A DNA stretch of 64,000 bases from Sodiomyces alkalinus F11 (taxonomy: Eukaryota; Ascomycota; Sordariomycetes; Glomerellales; Plectosphaerellaceae). The DNA is taken from positions 4,077,476 to 4,141,475 of the forward strand of contig NW_021167079.1 in assembly GCF_003711515.1 (NCBI RefSeq), given 5' to 3'. The first letter of the stretch is position 1; the number at the start of each line of letters is the position of its first letter. The position numbers and the translations under genes were made by a program. Below the pieces are notes generated by a model. That model was given only the letters and a program-made list of their open reading frames with translations, did not search any database and was not told the origin of the DNA. Positions 10,450-23,073 of the stretch are shown piece by piece.

Positions 10450-12156
10450 CATGCTCTGAACATGGCACTACCCTGACAAAAGGGGAACTATTACATCCCA
10501 AAACGCTTTTCACCATCATTTTATCGCGATGGAAAACGACGAAACCTCCAGATGTTGGCGGTGACCAGCATCGCTACTCTCTCGGATGTTGGTCGGTCCA
10601 CCTACTTCACAGAAACCCCGAGGCGCCTGGGTTCCAGACGAGAACCCGAAGTCTCAACCACGAGCGCCCAGGCAAATGGAATGAATCATTCCCCGGCCAC
10701 TGACTACTGACCTGTCATTCCAGGTGTCGACGATGTGATTCACTCGAAACGATCCAGTCCTAGAGAGATTGGTGCTTCCCCCCCCCCCTTGTTGTTGTAT
10801 CTTCTATCCTCTTTTTATTTGTTTATTGATTTCTCGTCGAGCGGTTTACTCGGGTGTCTGCAGGGAGAAATAGAGAGGTTTGGAAGGTCAAGTGATTGTT
10901 GGCGATGGCGTGGATTCTGGTCAGCTGGTCGACGGGGTGAAAGAGTCTTGGGAGGCACTGGGTTGTACTACTTATGATGGCGTGTCGTTTGTTTCGGGAT
11001 TTGGCCAACATCGTTATGCCGGATGCTCAATGCTTCGGGCTTGATCAAGCATAAGAAAGGAGTACAGGCGGGCCTTGTTACGAGAGGTCTGACGGCGTTT
11101 GGCCAGGCTTTTTGACGGCGATCTAGGCCCTGGGATTTGATTCAGCGAAGGCAAAGGTCATTGACTCCTTCCGACACGCATGGCCTTTGTTTTGGGCACA
11201 ACGCTATAGGGCCGAAATGTAGCTTTAATCAACAGTGTTTAATCAGTACATGAGGAATACTCTATGGACTATGCTTGAGTTGCGGACCATGGTGACCTGC
11301 TTTGTATTCCAGCGGTTGTGGTCATAGAGGTGGTTACTGAATATATATATGTATAGATAAGGTTAGGTACCTACCCTGGTATGAGGTTTAAGGTTAGAGT
11401 CTAGTAACTGGTCAGACAGTCGTAAATGTTAAAACTTTATGTTAGCAGCTCTACCTGTACGTCAGTTAAGGTCATAGGCCCAGACAAGGCGTGTTAATAG
11501 GTAGGTACCTTAGTAAGGGAGTCTGTTACCGATAACGTAAGGTAGACAGCAGAGACTCCTCTATTGTACTCAGTACCTTATCGTACTTAGTAATCAGCAA
11601 TTGGTTCTGTTCACCGCCTAAAACCAGGGACCCCGACTAGGTACAGTGGGTGAGCAATAATTTCGGTACATTTTAAAGATGCAGTGATTCGTTACTTTTG
11701 CAACATAATATGGTTCTGCCCTGATATAAAAGTGTTCCCCAAAAGTTTCGAGGCATTCTACTTTGGGTTATCCCGAAATTTTTGCTCACTCACTGTACCT
11801 AATGACTGCACATGCGGAGTACCTATGTACTCTGTGTATTACTCCGCATTCAAGGGAAAAAAGTTGTTTGGCGCCAAGATTTCACACAAGCGACATCTCC
11901 ACAGGCCGAAAAAAGTTGCGAGATGCGTGTGAAAAAAAGCACTGGCCAACCCCATGGTGCAGATGAAAGTGAGCCCCAGTAAATTCTCAGGCAAGTCCAG
12001 CCTCAAGCCTTCTTTTTGCTGGTCTTCTTCAACCTCGAACCGCCGACCGCAGCCCATCTCCCTCTCTAAAGAGGCTGTCCATACAGGTTGGCTTCCTTAC
12101 TAGAACGTACACCGGAAATCCTGCAGTGTAGACTTCTAGGGGAGAGTAATACCACA
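10450..12156. other. 1.7-kb intergenic region
   Basis: 3' flank of the Hpc2-like gene, then AT-richer DNA with short GGTACC-type palindromes (near 11370-11380, 11500-11530 and 11820), then the promoter of the Rrp14 gene. No gene or RNA recognised. Confidence 0.5.
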
Positions 12157-14250
12157 ATGGCCGACTCTTCACTTCAGGTCGGTGATTATAGTTCCCTATC
12201 CAGGGCCATTTTACTGGGAAATACCTTCAGCATTGATCGACACAGATGCAAAAGAAGTCCAGCAAACATACTGACGCCTGTTATTTCTATGCTCTAGGAC
12301 CGCTTACGCGAGCACGCGAAGGCATTTGATGGCCTTTTATCCCTTATTCCGGCCAAAATGTATTACGGAGAGGACAATTCGGTATGTCCCAAGCAGCTTA
12401 TTCATTGTTTTGGCACTGCCTGCCCTGCCTGCTCCTGCCTGCTCCTGCCCTGCCTCCAATCCACTCTCTTTCAGCATGACTAGCTGGAGCAAAGACACTT
12501 ACCAGTGCTGGTTCGTCCATAGGATCAATGGAATCGCAAGAAGCAGACCAAGGCAGAAGCCAAGGCTGCCCGCATGAGCAAGCTGGACCCCGACAGTGAC
12601 CTCAACCGGAGTGCCAAAGAGGTTATGGAAGAGCGGGCAAAGAACAAGAGGAAGTTGCAGGAAATCCAGCGGGCAGAGAAGGAAGATGTCAACGACAATG
12701 ACAATGGTGACGAAGTGATCCCTGGCGTAACAAAGGAGGTCCCTGGGGAAGGCCTGAGGAGAAAGGTTGAGGGGCCTCATAAGAAACAGAAGCTCGGCCA
12801 GGATGGTGACGAGGATCGAGAGCTGGAACCCCTCGCCAACGTCCCAGACGACAACCCCGCCGACATGACACAGGAGGAGCTGATGAGGGCTGCGAACCGG
12901 GACGGTAGGAAGGCGGAGCGCAAGGCGAAACAGGCAAGGAAGGCAGAGAAGAAAGCCCAGAAGAAGGCGGCTAAAGCAGCAGCGGCAGCAGCCAACAAGA
13001 CAGGTGAAAAGGGAGACGAAACGGGAGACAAGGCCTCTAATGGGAAGCCGGCTCAGTCGAAGAAGCAATCCGGGAATACGAAGGCGACAAACACGGAGAA
13101 AAAGGCCGAGGATGAAGATGCTGATGACGGTTACGAAACGGTATCGGGCGAGTCTGATGCCGAAGAAGCCGACGCCGGAGACGCGAAAAAGACTGCCACC
13201 ACTGGCGCCACGTCGACGAAATCTCCCGCGCCTGCGTCTGCTCCAACGGAAGCGGAGCCGAAACCCGCCGATTCGATCGATTCCAGCCCTAGATCAGCAT
13301 CCCAATCGCCTGTTTTCGACGGCAATGACAACACAACAGCGCATCAAGCCGCATCCTCCACCGGTAACGAGGCGGCAAGTACCACGACATCAATCAACTC
13401 TACCGTACCACCGTCGGAAAAGCCTAAGCAGATCAAGATCCCACAAGACACTTCAGCCCTCAAAGCCCGCTTGGCTGCGCGCATTGCCGAACTGCAAGCG
13501 GCCAGGAAGGCCATCGGCCCAGATGGCAAGCCGATCCGCACGAGACAGGAGCTGATCGAGGCGCAGCGGGCGAGACAAGAGCAGCGGAAAGCGCACAAGA
13601 GAGAGCTGCGCCGACAGGCGAAACTCGAGGAGGAGCGGAAACGCGACGAAGCCCTTGCCTCCAACTCGCCCAGCATCATGTCGCCCGCGCTTGACCACCT
13701 CCTCGCCGACGAGGACGACGACGAGGGCGGGCCGACCGACTACGCCTTCGGACGGGTCGTCTTCAACGACGACACGCGGCTGTCGCGCGACCTCACGTAC
13801 GAGCTACAGCAGAAGAAGAAGAAAGGACCGTCGGACCCCAAGACGGCGCTCAGCAAGCTGCAAAACCAGAAGAAGCGGACGGCGGCCCTGGACGAGGTCA
13901 AGCAGAATGACATCGCCGAGAAGGAGGCGTGGTTGATCGCGCGGCGGCGAGCCGAGGGAGAGCGCATCCGTGATGACGAGGCACTGCTCAAGAAGGCCGT
14001 CAAGCGCAAGGAGAAGCAGAAGAAGAAGACCGAACGGGAGTGGAAGGAGCGGTCCGAGGGCGTCCAGCGGGCCGTCCGGGAGAAACAGAAGAAGCGCGAC
14101 GAGAACCTTAAGAAGCGTCGTGAAGACAAGAAGCTGGGCCGGGCTGGCCGCAAGGCTGTCGCTGCTGCGTCGGGCAAGAAGAAAGGACGGCCCGGGTTCG
14201 AGGGAGGCGGTCTTGGTATGGGCGGTGGCGGTGGGCGGAAGAAGAAATAA
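12157..14250 (+). CDS. RRP14: Rrp14/SURF6-like ribosome biogenesis protein
   Basis: Three exons (12157-12177, 12298-12381, 12523-14250) encode 610 residues. The first exon is only seven codons. Exon 2 gives the conserved N-terminal SURF6 segment DRLREHAKAFDGLLSLIPAK followed by YYGED, continued in exon 3 by QWNRKKQTKAEAKAAR. The C-terminal half (about 310-600) is the basic, coiled-coil SURF6 domain, with GRVVFNDD, then long Lys/Arg/Glu helices and a KLGRAGRK stretch before a Gly-rich end. Residues about 110-300 are acidic and low complexity. In yeast Rrp14 is a nucleolar protein needed for 18S and 27S pre-rRNA processing; that function is inferred here from homology. Starting at the in-frame ATG at 12574 would lose the conserved N-terminus, which is why the short upstream exons were added. 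Confidence 0.92.
12416..12457 (+). repeat. CTGCC-rich tandem repeat inside Rrp14 intron 2
   Basis: Degenerate tandem copies of CTGCCTGCTC/CTGCCCTGC units. It sits in the 141-bp intron 12382-12522, about 65 bp before the acceptor, and extends the pyrimidine-rich part of the intron. Confidence 0.8.
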
Positions 14251-15385
14251 GTGGGATGACGGTAACGCGACCGAGAGCTCGGCTTATGGAAAACTGTAAC
14301 TGACGATGCTTCTTTTTTTCATTTCCACGGCGTTGCGGCGTGTGGAACCATGACTTGAGGATGGGCAGGCAGGTAGTCCAGAATATCACATCCACGCAAA
14401 TAGCACTATGGTGGTTCCTATCAATCAAGTCATCACCCCCCGTCAATCTCTTCACTTGGCTTAAGATTCACTATTCATTCCATGGGCCGGCCTCTTTCCA
14501 TTCCTTTTCACATCAATCGACGAGTGAAGATTGTTTCAAAATGAACAAGAAGATAGGCAACGTTCTCGCGTACCGTGAACGCCAAGTTCCAACATACAGG
14601 TCTACTACATACTCTCTCTTGTCCTCTCATCTCCCCATTTCTGTCCCCGTTTGGATTCCTTTCCCTTTTCCGCTGGCCCCCAGATATCCTGTAGGAGAGT
14701 TGAGGACACATGAAGCAGAAGAAGAAAGAAAACAAACCCAAAAATAAATAAAATAAAAAGAACAGAAACGCATATGGTAATAGAAGAAAATAAGAAGAGG
14801 GAGAAGAAAAAAAGGAAAAAAAAAGGAAAAAAAGTATAAGAACTAGGAACCGAGATTGACTAAGGTAGACTGAGATAATGTCGGATTGACACGACTTCTT
14901 CCCCTGCCCACATTCCATTTCAGGGCAGAACAAACCAATCGACGCGGCGGGTAGGCAGCTCCAGGAACCGCTTATCCCCCGCAAAGCCGAAAGAACATGG
15001 CACAGCCCAATACAACTTTTTGTTTTCTTCCAGCCCTTTGTGCACAGGCCTAGTTTAACCCCCGATTGTGAGTAGAGGTCCAGGCCTTGTCCCCTCCCAG
15101 CCGTCGCCGCCGAATGTTAATAACTTGCCCCTGCCCCGTGGAATCCGATGGATGATCCTTGCCGTCCTGTTATTATGCGAGTTCCAGCGTTTCTTTCGTT
15201 GGGTCATGAAGAGGTGAGGCGAGCGTTTATTGAGAGGAGGTGAAAAAACCATGGGATCGAATGAGGGTGAGGGCGTATATAAAGTAAGCGTATCCCTAGT
15301 CTCTCGGCTGAAGAACGGTATAACGGATCGGGCGAGGAGGGAATCGACTAAGGGGATTGATTGAGGTCGCGAGCGAGCGTCATCT
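14251..15385. other. Convergent intergenic region
   Basis: Lies between the 3' ends of the Rrp14 (plus) and Vps74 (minus) genes. It has an A/G-rich stretch at about 14730-14850 and a TATATAAAG sequence near 15278 that faces no gene start. Nothing coding seen. Confidence 0.5.
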
Positions 15386-16855
15386 TTATAGCAGAGAATC
15401 GAGCCTCGTGAAAACGCTGAGACAGGCAGCGACGACCTCGAGTTGCAGCTCCTTATCTTTGTTGTTGTTTACTTCCTGTTACGTGCAGAGATAAGTGTCA
15501 GCACACTACACTGTAAGCTCCAGCAGAAAGCTGTAACACTTTTCTGCCCCGATTCTCGGACGAACCAACGGCGACGTACCTCGTTTATGAGCTGCGGCAG
15601 GTTAGCTCCGATACCGTTCCCGACGGCCTTCTTGCCAAAGGGCCACTGGCTGTAATCGGCGAGCAAATCGTCCGTCTGTGCAAAGGCGCGCTCGCGCGCC
15701 TCGTGTCCGAGAGTACTGAGGGCGTTCTCGAGCACGTTGGCAGCGTAGGCTGCGCAGACCATGGAGACAGTGCGGAGGCAACGGAAGTCGAGAGCCTCGG
15801 GCAGGAACTGGGACGATGGGAGGACGACGGTGCGCTGGGTGAGGACGTTGCGAACCCGACGGCGTATCTCGTCCTTTGCGCCGCCGTCGGCGACGGGGTG
15901 GGTTGCCATGTCAAAAAGAAGGAAATTGCGCTTTTCGGTACGGAGGATGCCCTTATCCACAAGACCTTTGGCAAGTCGCTCGCGGACCTGCTTTAGTTGA
16001 TAGCCGATCTTCATCAAGTTCCATGTCTCGCCTATACCGGAGCGGGTAATAAGTGACGTTAGCAAGTCTATCTCTTCGAAATACCTGCTCTGTATTGGAT
16101 AATGGGGAAAAGAAGAGAAGGGAAGGGGAATGCATAACAGGGACAAGGTATGGTTCCAACAGCGGTTTCTTAGCCCCAACTGGCATGGGTCGGAGAGAAC
16201 ATACCGCTCATCAGGTCGATCCAGTCGCTGACGCTCATCTTCTCGCTCTGCTTCATCATCTTAAGGGCCTCGTCCAGGAGGACTTCGCCGGTGAGGGTGT
16301 CGTCGATGACCTCAATGAGGCGGTCTGCAAGAGGGAATCGTCGCCGCGAGGGATCCTTCTGCATGCTGACGCGACCACGGAAGGCGAGTTCGAGAACGAT
16401 GCAGCCTCTCAATGCGTACGAGATGTTATCGTTCCAAAACGAGAGGTAGCCCTAGTGGAAAGGAAGGGGGGGAAAAGACGTCATGGTTAGCTTCCGGCTG
16501 TATGTATGTATGCCAAGACCAAGGCGGACAGAAGGGTAAGGTACACAATGCATATCGTGGCGGGAGTAGAGGTAGGGCCACCTATCCATACCTGCTTGTC
16601 TTTGAGGCCCAGGAGGAGGACCTCTTCCATGAGGGTCAGCTTGGGCTGCTTGCTCCGTTCGGCGCTCTCGCTGATGTCGCGGGGGTCGAAGGCGATCTTA
16701 TGGCCGTTCTCGGTGCTCTCGTAGCTCGTCTCAGGGGCGCTGTCGCGGAAGTTGCTGGAGCTGTTGTTGCGGCTAGCCCCGTTGCTGCCGCCTTCGCCGC
16801 CCGCGTCCCCACCGCCGGCGCCGCGGCGTCGAGTTAGGCCACCTGTGGATGCCAT
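15386..16855 (-). CDS. VPS74: Vps74/GOLPH3 family Golgi PI4P-binding protein
   Basis: Four exons on the minus strand (16592-16855, 16205-16451, 15580-16031, 15386-15475) encode 350 residues. After a disordered, Gly/Asn/Ser-rich N-terminus (about 1-60), the GPP34 domain starts at [20 protein letters not shown]. It runs through [33 protein letters not shown] and [20 protein letters not shown], and ends with the C-terminal [21 protein letters not shown]. Family members bind PI4P on Golgi membranes and, through the N-terminus, COPI and the tails of glycosyltransferases, keeping these enzymes in the Golgi. The last 30-codon exon is easy to miss: reading through its intron would replace the conserved C-terminus with an unrelated tail. 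All three introns begin GTAT or GTACGT and end in AG with phases 0, 1 and 0. Confidence 0.95.
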
Positions 16856-19291
16856 GATCTATCTGTAAAAGCGAACTGGTTCTTGGAAGTGAGGGATGGC
16901 GAGGGGATTGTCTGTGGAGGTTGTCGACGTCGGAGGACCGGGTCTCTTCTTTTTAGGGGTCCAGACAGGGGAGAGACCAAGTGTGGTTGGTGGTGAAGTG
17001 GCTGAAAGAAAAAGAGCGGGTATTTTATTAGGTGGTGTTTGGTAGTGCAATATCTCGAGCGACTCGAGATCGGCGTGGCCTGGCCCTCCCTGGATGCAGA
17101 GACCTAAGGGATGGCTCGAAAAGTGGCAGCGCGCTGTGCTTGTTGAGACGGGAAAAGAACGAGTCTGGAAGATGGATCGTCAAATCGTTCTACGGTTGCA
17201 TTTGGGGCGGGTAGGTAGCTCAGAGACCTTCGCAGAAAGTGATCTAGTCTTCGAATCTACCTGGTACCCAATTGGAGAGGTCGAGAATCGATGGGTAGAG
17301 GGACCGAAGACAGGATGGTCAGTCTTTGTGTCGTGTTCGCGTTGCCCCTTGAAGTTGCGTCTCTGCCCTTTTTCCCTGTATGCGTAGAAGGGATGGGGGC
17401 CAGCCAATTTCTCTCGCATCAGCTTGCATTTGCAACAATGTCCCCGTCCCCTTGCACCGCCTCGTGCACGTGCCATTTGAAGCCACATTTCCATGGGGCT
17501 GAATATGTACACGTGTACCTTGGTATGGAGACAGACAGGTAAGGTACAGGGGTGATTGGGTGATTAAGGTTTGGGACGAGTCTCTGGCTCAGGTACGTAC
17601 ATACTTCGTTCGATTGGGATATATTTGAACGACCACATGGAATATTAATAAAAGAACCGAGTTCACCAGGAACAAAGCCAATTCATTAGAGGAGCTAATG
17701 AAGCAAAGCAGAAAGTGAGTCAGATGGACCTGTAGCGGTTGAAAATATCGATGGGCCTTCTTCGAGTATTTTCATCAGTGACCATGATTGCCTCACGATT
17801 GTATCTCGGTGGTATTATATGTCTACCCTACTTCTCTGCCCTGGTCTATTCCTCCGACGCTTAAACCCGACTGCTATGAACCCCGGGTGACAGTGACCTG
17901 AAGCCGACAAACATCTATTCTGACTCGTAATTCTCTGATTCAGGATCTTCACATTCGGGGAAGATCCATGGGATATGGAATCAGGTAGTCAGACAGACGC
18001 CCATGCAAAGTCGATGAGGATGGGCACAGAAGAGCAACTCCGAACAGCAACTCCTAGACGTATCACCCAGCGAGACCAGAGTTCTTTTAGTTTTAGAGTA
18101 GCGACAAGGCAGAGAACCTGCGAAAGCCCTGAGGCTGCCGAGACACCATCAACTTGAATAAAAGCTAGGAGTTATAAGGACATGGTGGGGTGTGAATATA
18201 CTTCGTAGATGCCTAAGGTACCTACCTACCTTCGGTACCCCACCCACCTAATGGTACCTATGTGGCATGTCTTGGTCTCTCCTCGCGTGACTTAACGACT
18301 CCTACTGCACCGCAGGATTTCTCCTCGACGAGTCCTTGATTTCATCCCTGAGACTGACCAAGTCGGATTTCTCCAGGTAGGGGAAGTACTTGGGTTAGGT
18401 ACCTTAGGTGCCCAAAGGCCAAAGGGGTCCCCAAACAAGGTACCTACCTTACCTTACGTACATAAGGTACGAAGTACCTCGTGCATGAAACTTGAATCTC
18501 CACTCACGGTAGACAAAGGTCTAGCCCATAACGGTGATTGGTGTAAAATGCTTGTTACATTCTAGTCTGGGCCAATCGAGAAGGCAGTGCGTGCAGAAAG
18601 GCAAAAGGAAAGAAGAAAAAAATCCCCCTAAAAAAAGCCTCCAAAAAATTCAACGCCAAAGTACCCAGTTACATAGACTATGACCTGACTACCGTCGACT
18701 ACCGTTCTTCCTCAAACTCTTCCCTCTTTTTTTTCTTCTTCCTTTTCCTCCTTCCCCCAGTCCCCAACCACACACACACCGGTTCGCGCCAACCGTCCCT
18801 GAGGGTGCTTCGTGCCTTTGGCCCTTCTTCTCCTCCCTTTTCACGTTCTTTCGATTGTTTCTTCCCTTCTCCTCTCCCCGAGTTACACCGATTCCTTTCT
18901 GATTTGGTATCCTTCGGCTCGGCTGACCATCCTTCGGATTGATCACTTGGGACCCCGATCCAACAACAAACAACCAACGCGTCACTTTCGGGTGTATCTT
19001 CTTCCTCTGCTCGCTGACTTGCTGACTACCGAAAAACAACGTGACAAAACTCCCGACAAAGTCACAAGCAGTCAACCGCGAAGAAACCTCCAAAAGAAAA
19101 GACGTCGTGGCAGGTGTGCTGCAGGTCTAAGGATCGCTCCGAAAACCATACAAGAACTCAAGGACTCGACGATTCGACGACTAAAAAAACAACAACGAAA
19201 TCATCAAGCTGACCCCGTCCCACTACCAAAGAACGTTCTCCCCCGCCTCTAAACAGCTCTGCAATCGATTCTCGCTGTACTTTCACTAGTC
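16856..19291. other. 2.4-kb divergent intergenic region
   Basis: Shared upstream region of Vps74 (minus) and eIF2A (plus). It contains clusters of GGTACC-type short palindromes (17510-17560, 18218-18255, 18398-18480). From about 18700 it holds a long pyrimidine-rich stretch, probably the eIF2A promoter and 5' leader. Open frames in the leader look accidental. Confidence 0.5.
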
Positions 19292-21527
19292 ATGGCGTCT
19301 CCGTTGCAGTTTGCCTACCGAACTCAGAAGGGCATCGGCATCACTGATGCCGCCCCCGCCTACGAACCGCTTCCTGGGTTCACCAAGCCCGAAGGGAACC
19401 TCCGGTGTTGTGCTTACTCTGGCTGTGGTCGCTACTTCGCATGGGCCGATCCGCAGTCCGTGACCGTTGTCAGCGCCTCCGACGGCCAGGTCATCGTGAC
19501 CATCCCCATCCTCAACGTCTATGAGCTGGGCTTCTCACCACTTGGCACTTTCCTCGTCACTTGGGAGCGCCCTGGGAAGGACGAGAACGGCGACGCTACC
19601 AAGAACCTCAAGATCTGGCGCACCGTCGAGGAAGGCGTCCAGGGCCCCGACAAGCAGCCACTGGGCTGCTACGTTCAGAAGGCGGCAGGAGGTTGGAACA
19701 TCCAATACACTGCCGACGAGAAGTTTTGCGCCCGGGTTGTCACCAACGAGGTCCAATTTTACGAAAGCCATGATCTCCGCACCGTGTGGAACAAGCTCTG
19801 CATCGAGGGCGTGGCGGACTTTGCGCTCTCCCCCGGTCAGACGCACTCTGTTGCCGTCTTTATCCCTGAACGTAAAGTGCGCATCTCGTCCCCCCCGTCT
19901 CTCTTTCTCTCTTTCCTTTTGCCGGAGTTTGCTTGAAGCTAACGTGTATTTTGTTTCTTCCTTTCTTTAGGGACAACCCGCTGCTGTCAAGGTGTACCAC
20001 GTACCTCAGTTCACCCGTCCCGTTTCGCAAAAGACCTTTTTCAAGGGCGACAAGGTGCAGCTCAAGTGGAACCAGAAGGGCACTGCTCTTCTCGTCCTCG
20101 CGCAGACGGACGTGGACAAGACCAACAAGAGCTACTACGGCGAGACGACGCTGTACCTGCTGGGCGTAGATGGCAGCCTCGATGCGCGCATCAGCCTCGA
20201 CAAGGAGGGGCCGATTCACGACGTCACATGGTCTCCCAACTCGAAAGAGTTCGGCGTGGTGTACGGATACACGCCGGCGAAGACGACCATCTTCAACCAG
20301 CGGGCGGTGGCGACGCATTCGTTCCCGATCGGGCCCCGCAACACGATTATTTTCTCTCCGACCGGTCGGTTCGCGCTGGTCGCTGGCTTCGGTAACCTGA
20401 CGGGCCAGATGGACATATATGATCTCGAAAAGGACTTCCGCAAGGTCTGCACCATCGAGGGCGGCAACCCGAGTCTCTGCACATGGAGCCCCGACAGCCG
20501 CTACATCATGACGGCGACCACCTCCCCACGTCTGCGCGTGGACAACGGCGTAAAGCTGTGGCACGTAAGCGGCGCGCTCATGTACGCCGAGGACATGGTC
20601 GAGCTGTACAACGTTCTCTGGAGGCCTCTGGACCCTGCCACCGTGGCCGGGGGAGACGTGTTGAACCCCGTCCCTGCCCCTCACGCGTCGGCGACCAAGT
20701 ATCTGGGCTCGGTTAAGACGCCGAGCAAGCCCGCAGGCGCGTACCGGCCGCCCGGTGCGCGCGGTCTGGCGACACCGCTGCACTTCAAGCGGGAGGATGA
20801 AGGCGGGGCGGCGCACGTGGTCGGGAACGGCATCCCATCCATCGGCCTCAACGGCTTTGGGCGGGCGCGGCGCACGGTGCCTGGTGCGGAGCCAGGTCAG
20901 TCGGTACCCGGTGCGGTACCGGCCGTTCCGGGCGCCGAGCCTGTCGAGGGCAATGAGAATTTGTCCAAGACGGCACAGAAGAACAAGAAGAAGCGGAATC
21001 GGAAGCCGAAGGACGGTGAAGGCAACAGGGAGGGCAGCGCGGCGGGTAATGGTGGTAGTGGTGGTGCCTCGTTGGCGCCGCCGACGAACGGGCGCGAGCA
21101 CGGAAACGGGTTCGGTAACAACAACGACAGGCGCAGCCCTGAGCGACGAGGCCAGGGCGGCAATCAGAACGGCAACCACCGTGGCCACCGGAGCCAGTCT
21201 AGGAACCCGAGCGCGCGCCGTAACAGGAGCAACACGACGCGTGGGCAAAACGGAAATGCGAATGGCAACGCGGTACAGCCGACCTTGGCGCCTCCGGCGG
21301 CGGCGGCGGCGGCGGCGGCGACAGGAGCCGAGAGCGAGGCGGCCAGCAATGGCGCGGACATGAGCCAAAATCCTAACGCGAAGAAGGTTCGGAGTCTGCA
21401 GAAGAAGGTGCGGGCGATTGAGGACCTGGAGATGAGACTTGCTGGAGGCGAGAAATTGGAGGATACGCAGATGAAGAAGATTGCGACCAAGGCGTCAGTG
21501 TTGAAGGAGCTTGAGGTTCTGGAGTAA
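19292..21527 (+). CDS. eIF2A: Eukaryotic translation initiation factor 2A (eIF2A)
   Basis: Two exons (19292-19876, 19971-21527) encode 713 residues. The N-terminal two thirds are a WD-repeat β-propeller; recognisable blades include CCAYSGCGRYFAWAD, WNIQYTADEKFCARV, IHDVTWSPNSKEFGVVYGY and TIIFSPTGRFALVAGFGNL. The central eIF2A region ends near residue 420 (DNGVKLWHVSGALMY). A long low-complexity linker rich in Gly, Asn and Arg follows (about 500-650), then the conserved C-terminal helix KKVRAIEDLEMRLAGGEKL. eIF2A delivers Met-tRNAi to the 40S subunit in a GTP-independent way and acts in non-canonical initiation; cytosolic. The donor is a weak GTGCGC at 19877, preferred over GTAAAG at 19872 because only it keeps the frame into GQPAAVKVY. 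The antisense strand is also open for about 500 codons, a composition effect. Confidence 0.95.
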
Positions 21528-22289
21528 GGTGTGGGTGAAGAAAGGAGGGGGACGCTGCATGACAATGACAACTTGTGGGAGGGAGCATCGATGGGTGTAG
21601 ACGATGGTCATGGGTCAAGAAGAGAGCGATTTAACGACGTAGAGGGAGTTTGCATGGCTAGGCATTCGGCGACAGGATAAAGTGAGCCTGCCAGGCTGGC
21701 GTTCTTCGGGGTTCTCACGGTATTAAAGGAGGACTGGAACCGTCTTGCAATAGCCTGGTCCCGGGGGCGCCCTCTTCAGTAGGTAAATTTCATATACTGG
21801 CGGTTCACGTCAAGTAGACTGATGTCTTCGAAGTTGCCCAAACTTGTTCGGTCCGGGCCTTTCTGTGATCATTTTTCCTCCGCCGTGTTATATGAACAAA
21901 CCTATCGTCGACCCGCGCCACGTCCACCGACTTAGATTGCGCACCTTTCTGCGACGGGACCTCAAGAACCTCGAGATGGCGCGCTTTTCGTGGGTATTCC
22001 TACCTGGTGTCACTACGAATACTCCCACGCGACGCTTCCTTGGTTTGGCGGAATTTCGTATAAATTACGACCCATACCCACTGAGAAACTCGGGATCTTT
22101 GCCTGGGGGTTCTTATTCTTCAGGGTTTGAATAAACGGGCGGGGGTTCTATAATTAGATAGATATATTTTCTCGGGAATAGACGGGAATAACTATTATGA
22201 AAGAGCCCAGGTTGACGGCAATAAAAGTCCAGCTATAATAATTAGAGAGCACCCAGTTATTACGCATCCAAATAGCAACGTCAGCAAGG

Positions 22290-22613
22290 TCACCACCAGG
22301 TGAAAGTCGCTCCAACCTCGCTCTCTTCTCCTCCGCATTCTCTGACTTGTTCTGTAATTTTATTATTTCCCAATCTGTGAGCGATTGGACAGACTCGCCG
22401 GCTCGATAGACGACAACGCCAGTCGGTAGCGGCGCTTCCACTTTGTCGTCTTCGGGCGGCCGGGGCCCGGGGACCATTAACCATAACCCGCCACCAGAAC
22501 TGCCGACGCCTTTCACCATCTCGAAGATGGTTCAGCTCGGCGAGGAATATTCCGAACAGGGCCACCAGAGGTCCATAACCGGTGTATAAAAGTTCCCTAA
22601 GCTGCTTCGCAGG
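22290..22613 (-). pseudogene. Possible relic of an acyltransferase_3-type membrane protein
   Basis: One minus-strand frame reads TGYGPLVALFGIFLAELNHL just after an in-frame stop. It is a membrane-helix-like segment similar in character to the later helices of fungal acyltransferase_3 (OafA-like) proteins, where a glycine-rich helix ends in an AEL or ADL. Downstream the reading dissolves into Arg/Ala-rich nonsense, while a neighbouring frame continues with another hydrophobic stretch (NYYSWTFIAVNLGSFIIVIP). No start, no catalytic R/E motif and no intact family length are present. It is either a broken fragment or chance. Confidence 0.25.
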
Positions 22614-23019
22614 CTATGGTGGTTGTTGATCCTCTAACGAACGTGGGATAATATGGGGTATTGATTGATGTTGTATGAGTGGATGTGAGGCGAAGTATGG
22701 TGTGTATTGATGCTGTGTGAATGAATGTAACGACCGTCTAGCTATGTCGAAGCAAGGGGCAAGAAGTGTCGATAGTGAGAGCGAACGACGGGAAGAATGA
22801 TAGAATCAATCGGAAGTACGGTTACTGGGGGGTGCTAATGAAATGATGAGCGACTTTACACAAGTGATGGAGTGGTGAGTGCTCATACGATGCGACCTGT
22901 GATAGAGTATGATGATGTTCGTCTGTCTTCGAGTCGATCTCAAACGAACCATTGCGCAGAGAGTGTGGTGTAGCATGAGACCTGGTGAGTCAGTGAGACT
23001 GAAGCGAAAGGTGTAAGAA

Positions 23020-23073
23020 ATATATATATATTTTAAAAAAGAAGAAGAAGAAGAAGAAGAAGAAGAAGGAAGA
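23020..23073 (+). repeat. (TA)n-A-(GAA)n compound microsatellite
   Basis: About five TA units, an A run, then nine or more GAA units. Confidence 0.9.

Noticed and set aside
15274..15290. TATATAAAG element as a promoter
   Set aside because: It faces the 3' end of Vps74 and no gene start follows on the plus strand within a reasonable distance.
18812..19252. Open frame in the eIF2A upstream leader
   Set aside because: Low-complexity Leu/Ser then Lys/Gln-rich translation typical of pyrimidine-rich leader DNA; no homologous feel and no proper start context.
19860..21368. 502-codon open frame antisense to eIF2A
   Set aside because: Arg/Val-rich composition with no motif, exactly opposite a conserved gene. 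In GC-rich coding DNA the antisense frame often stays open.
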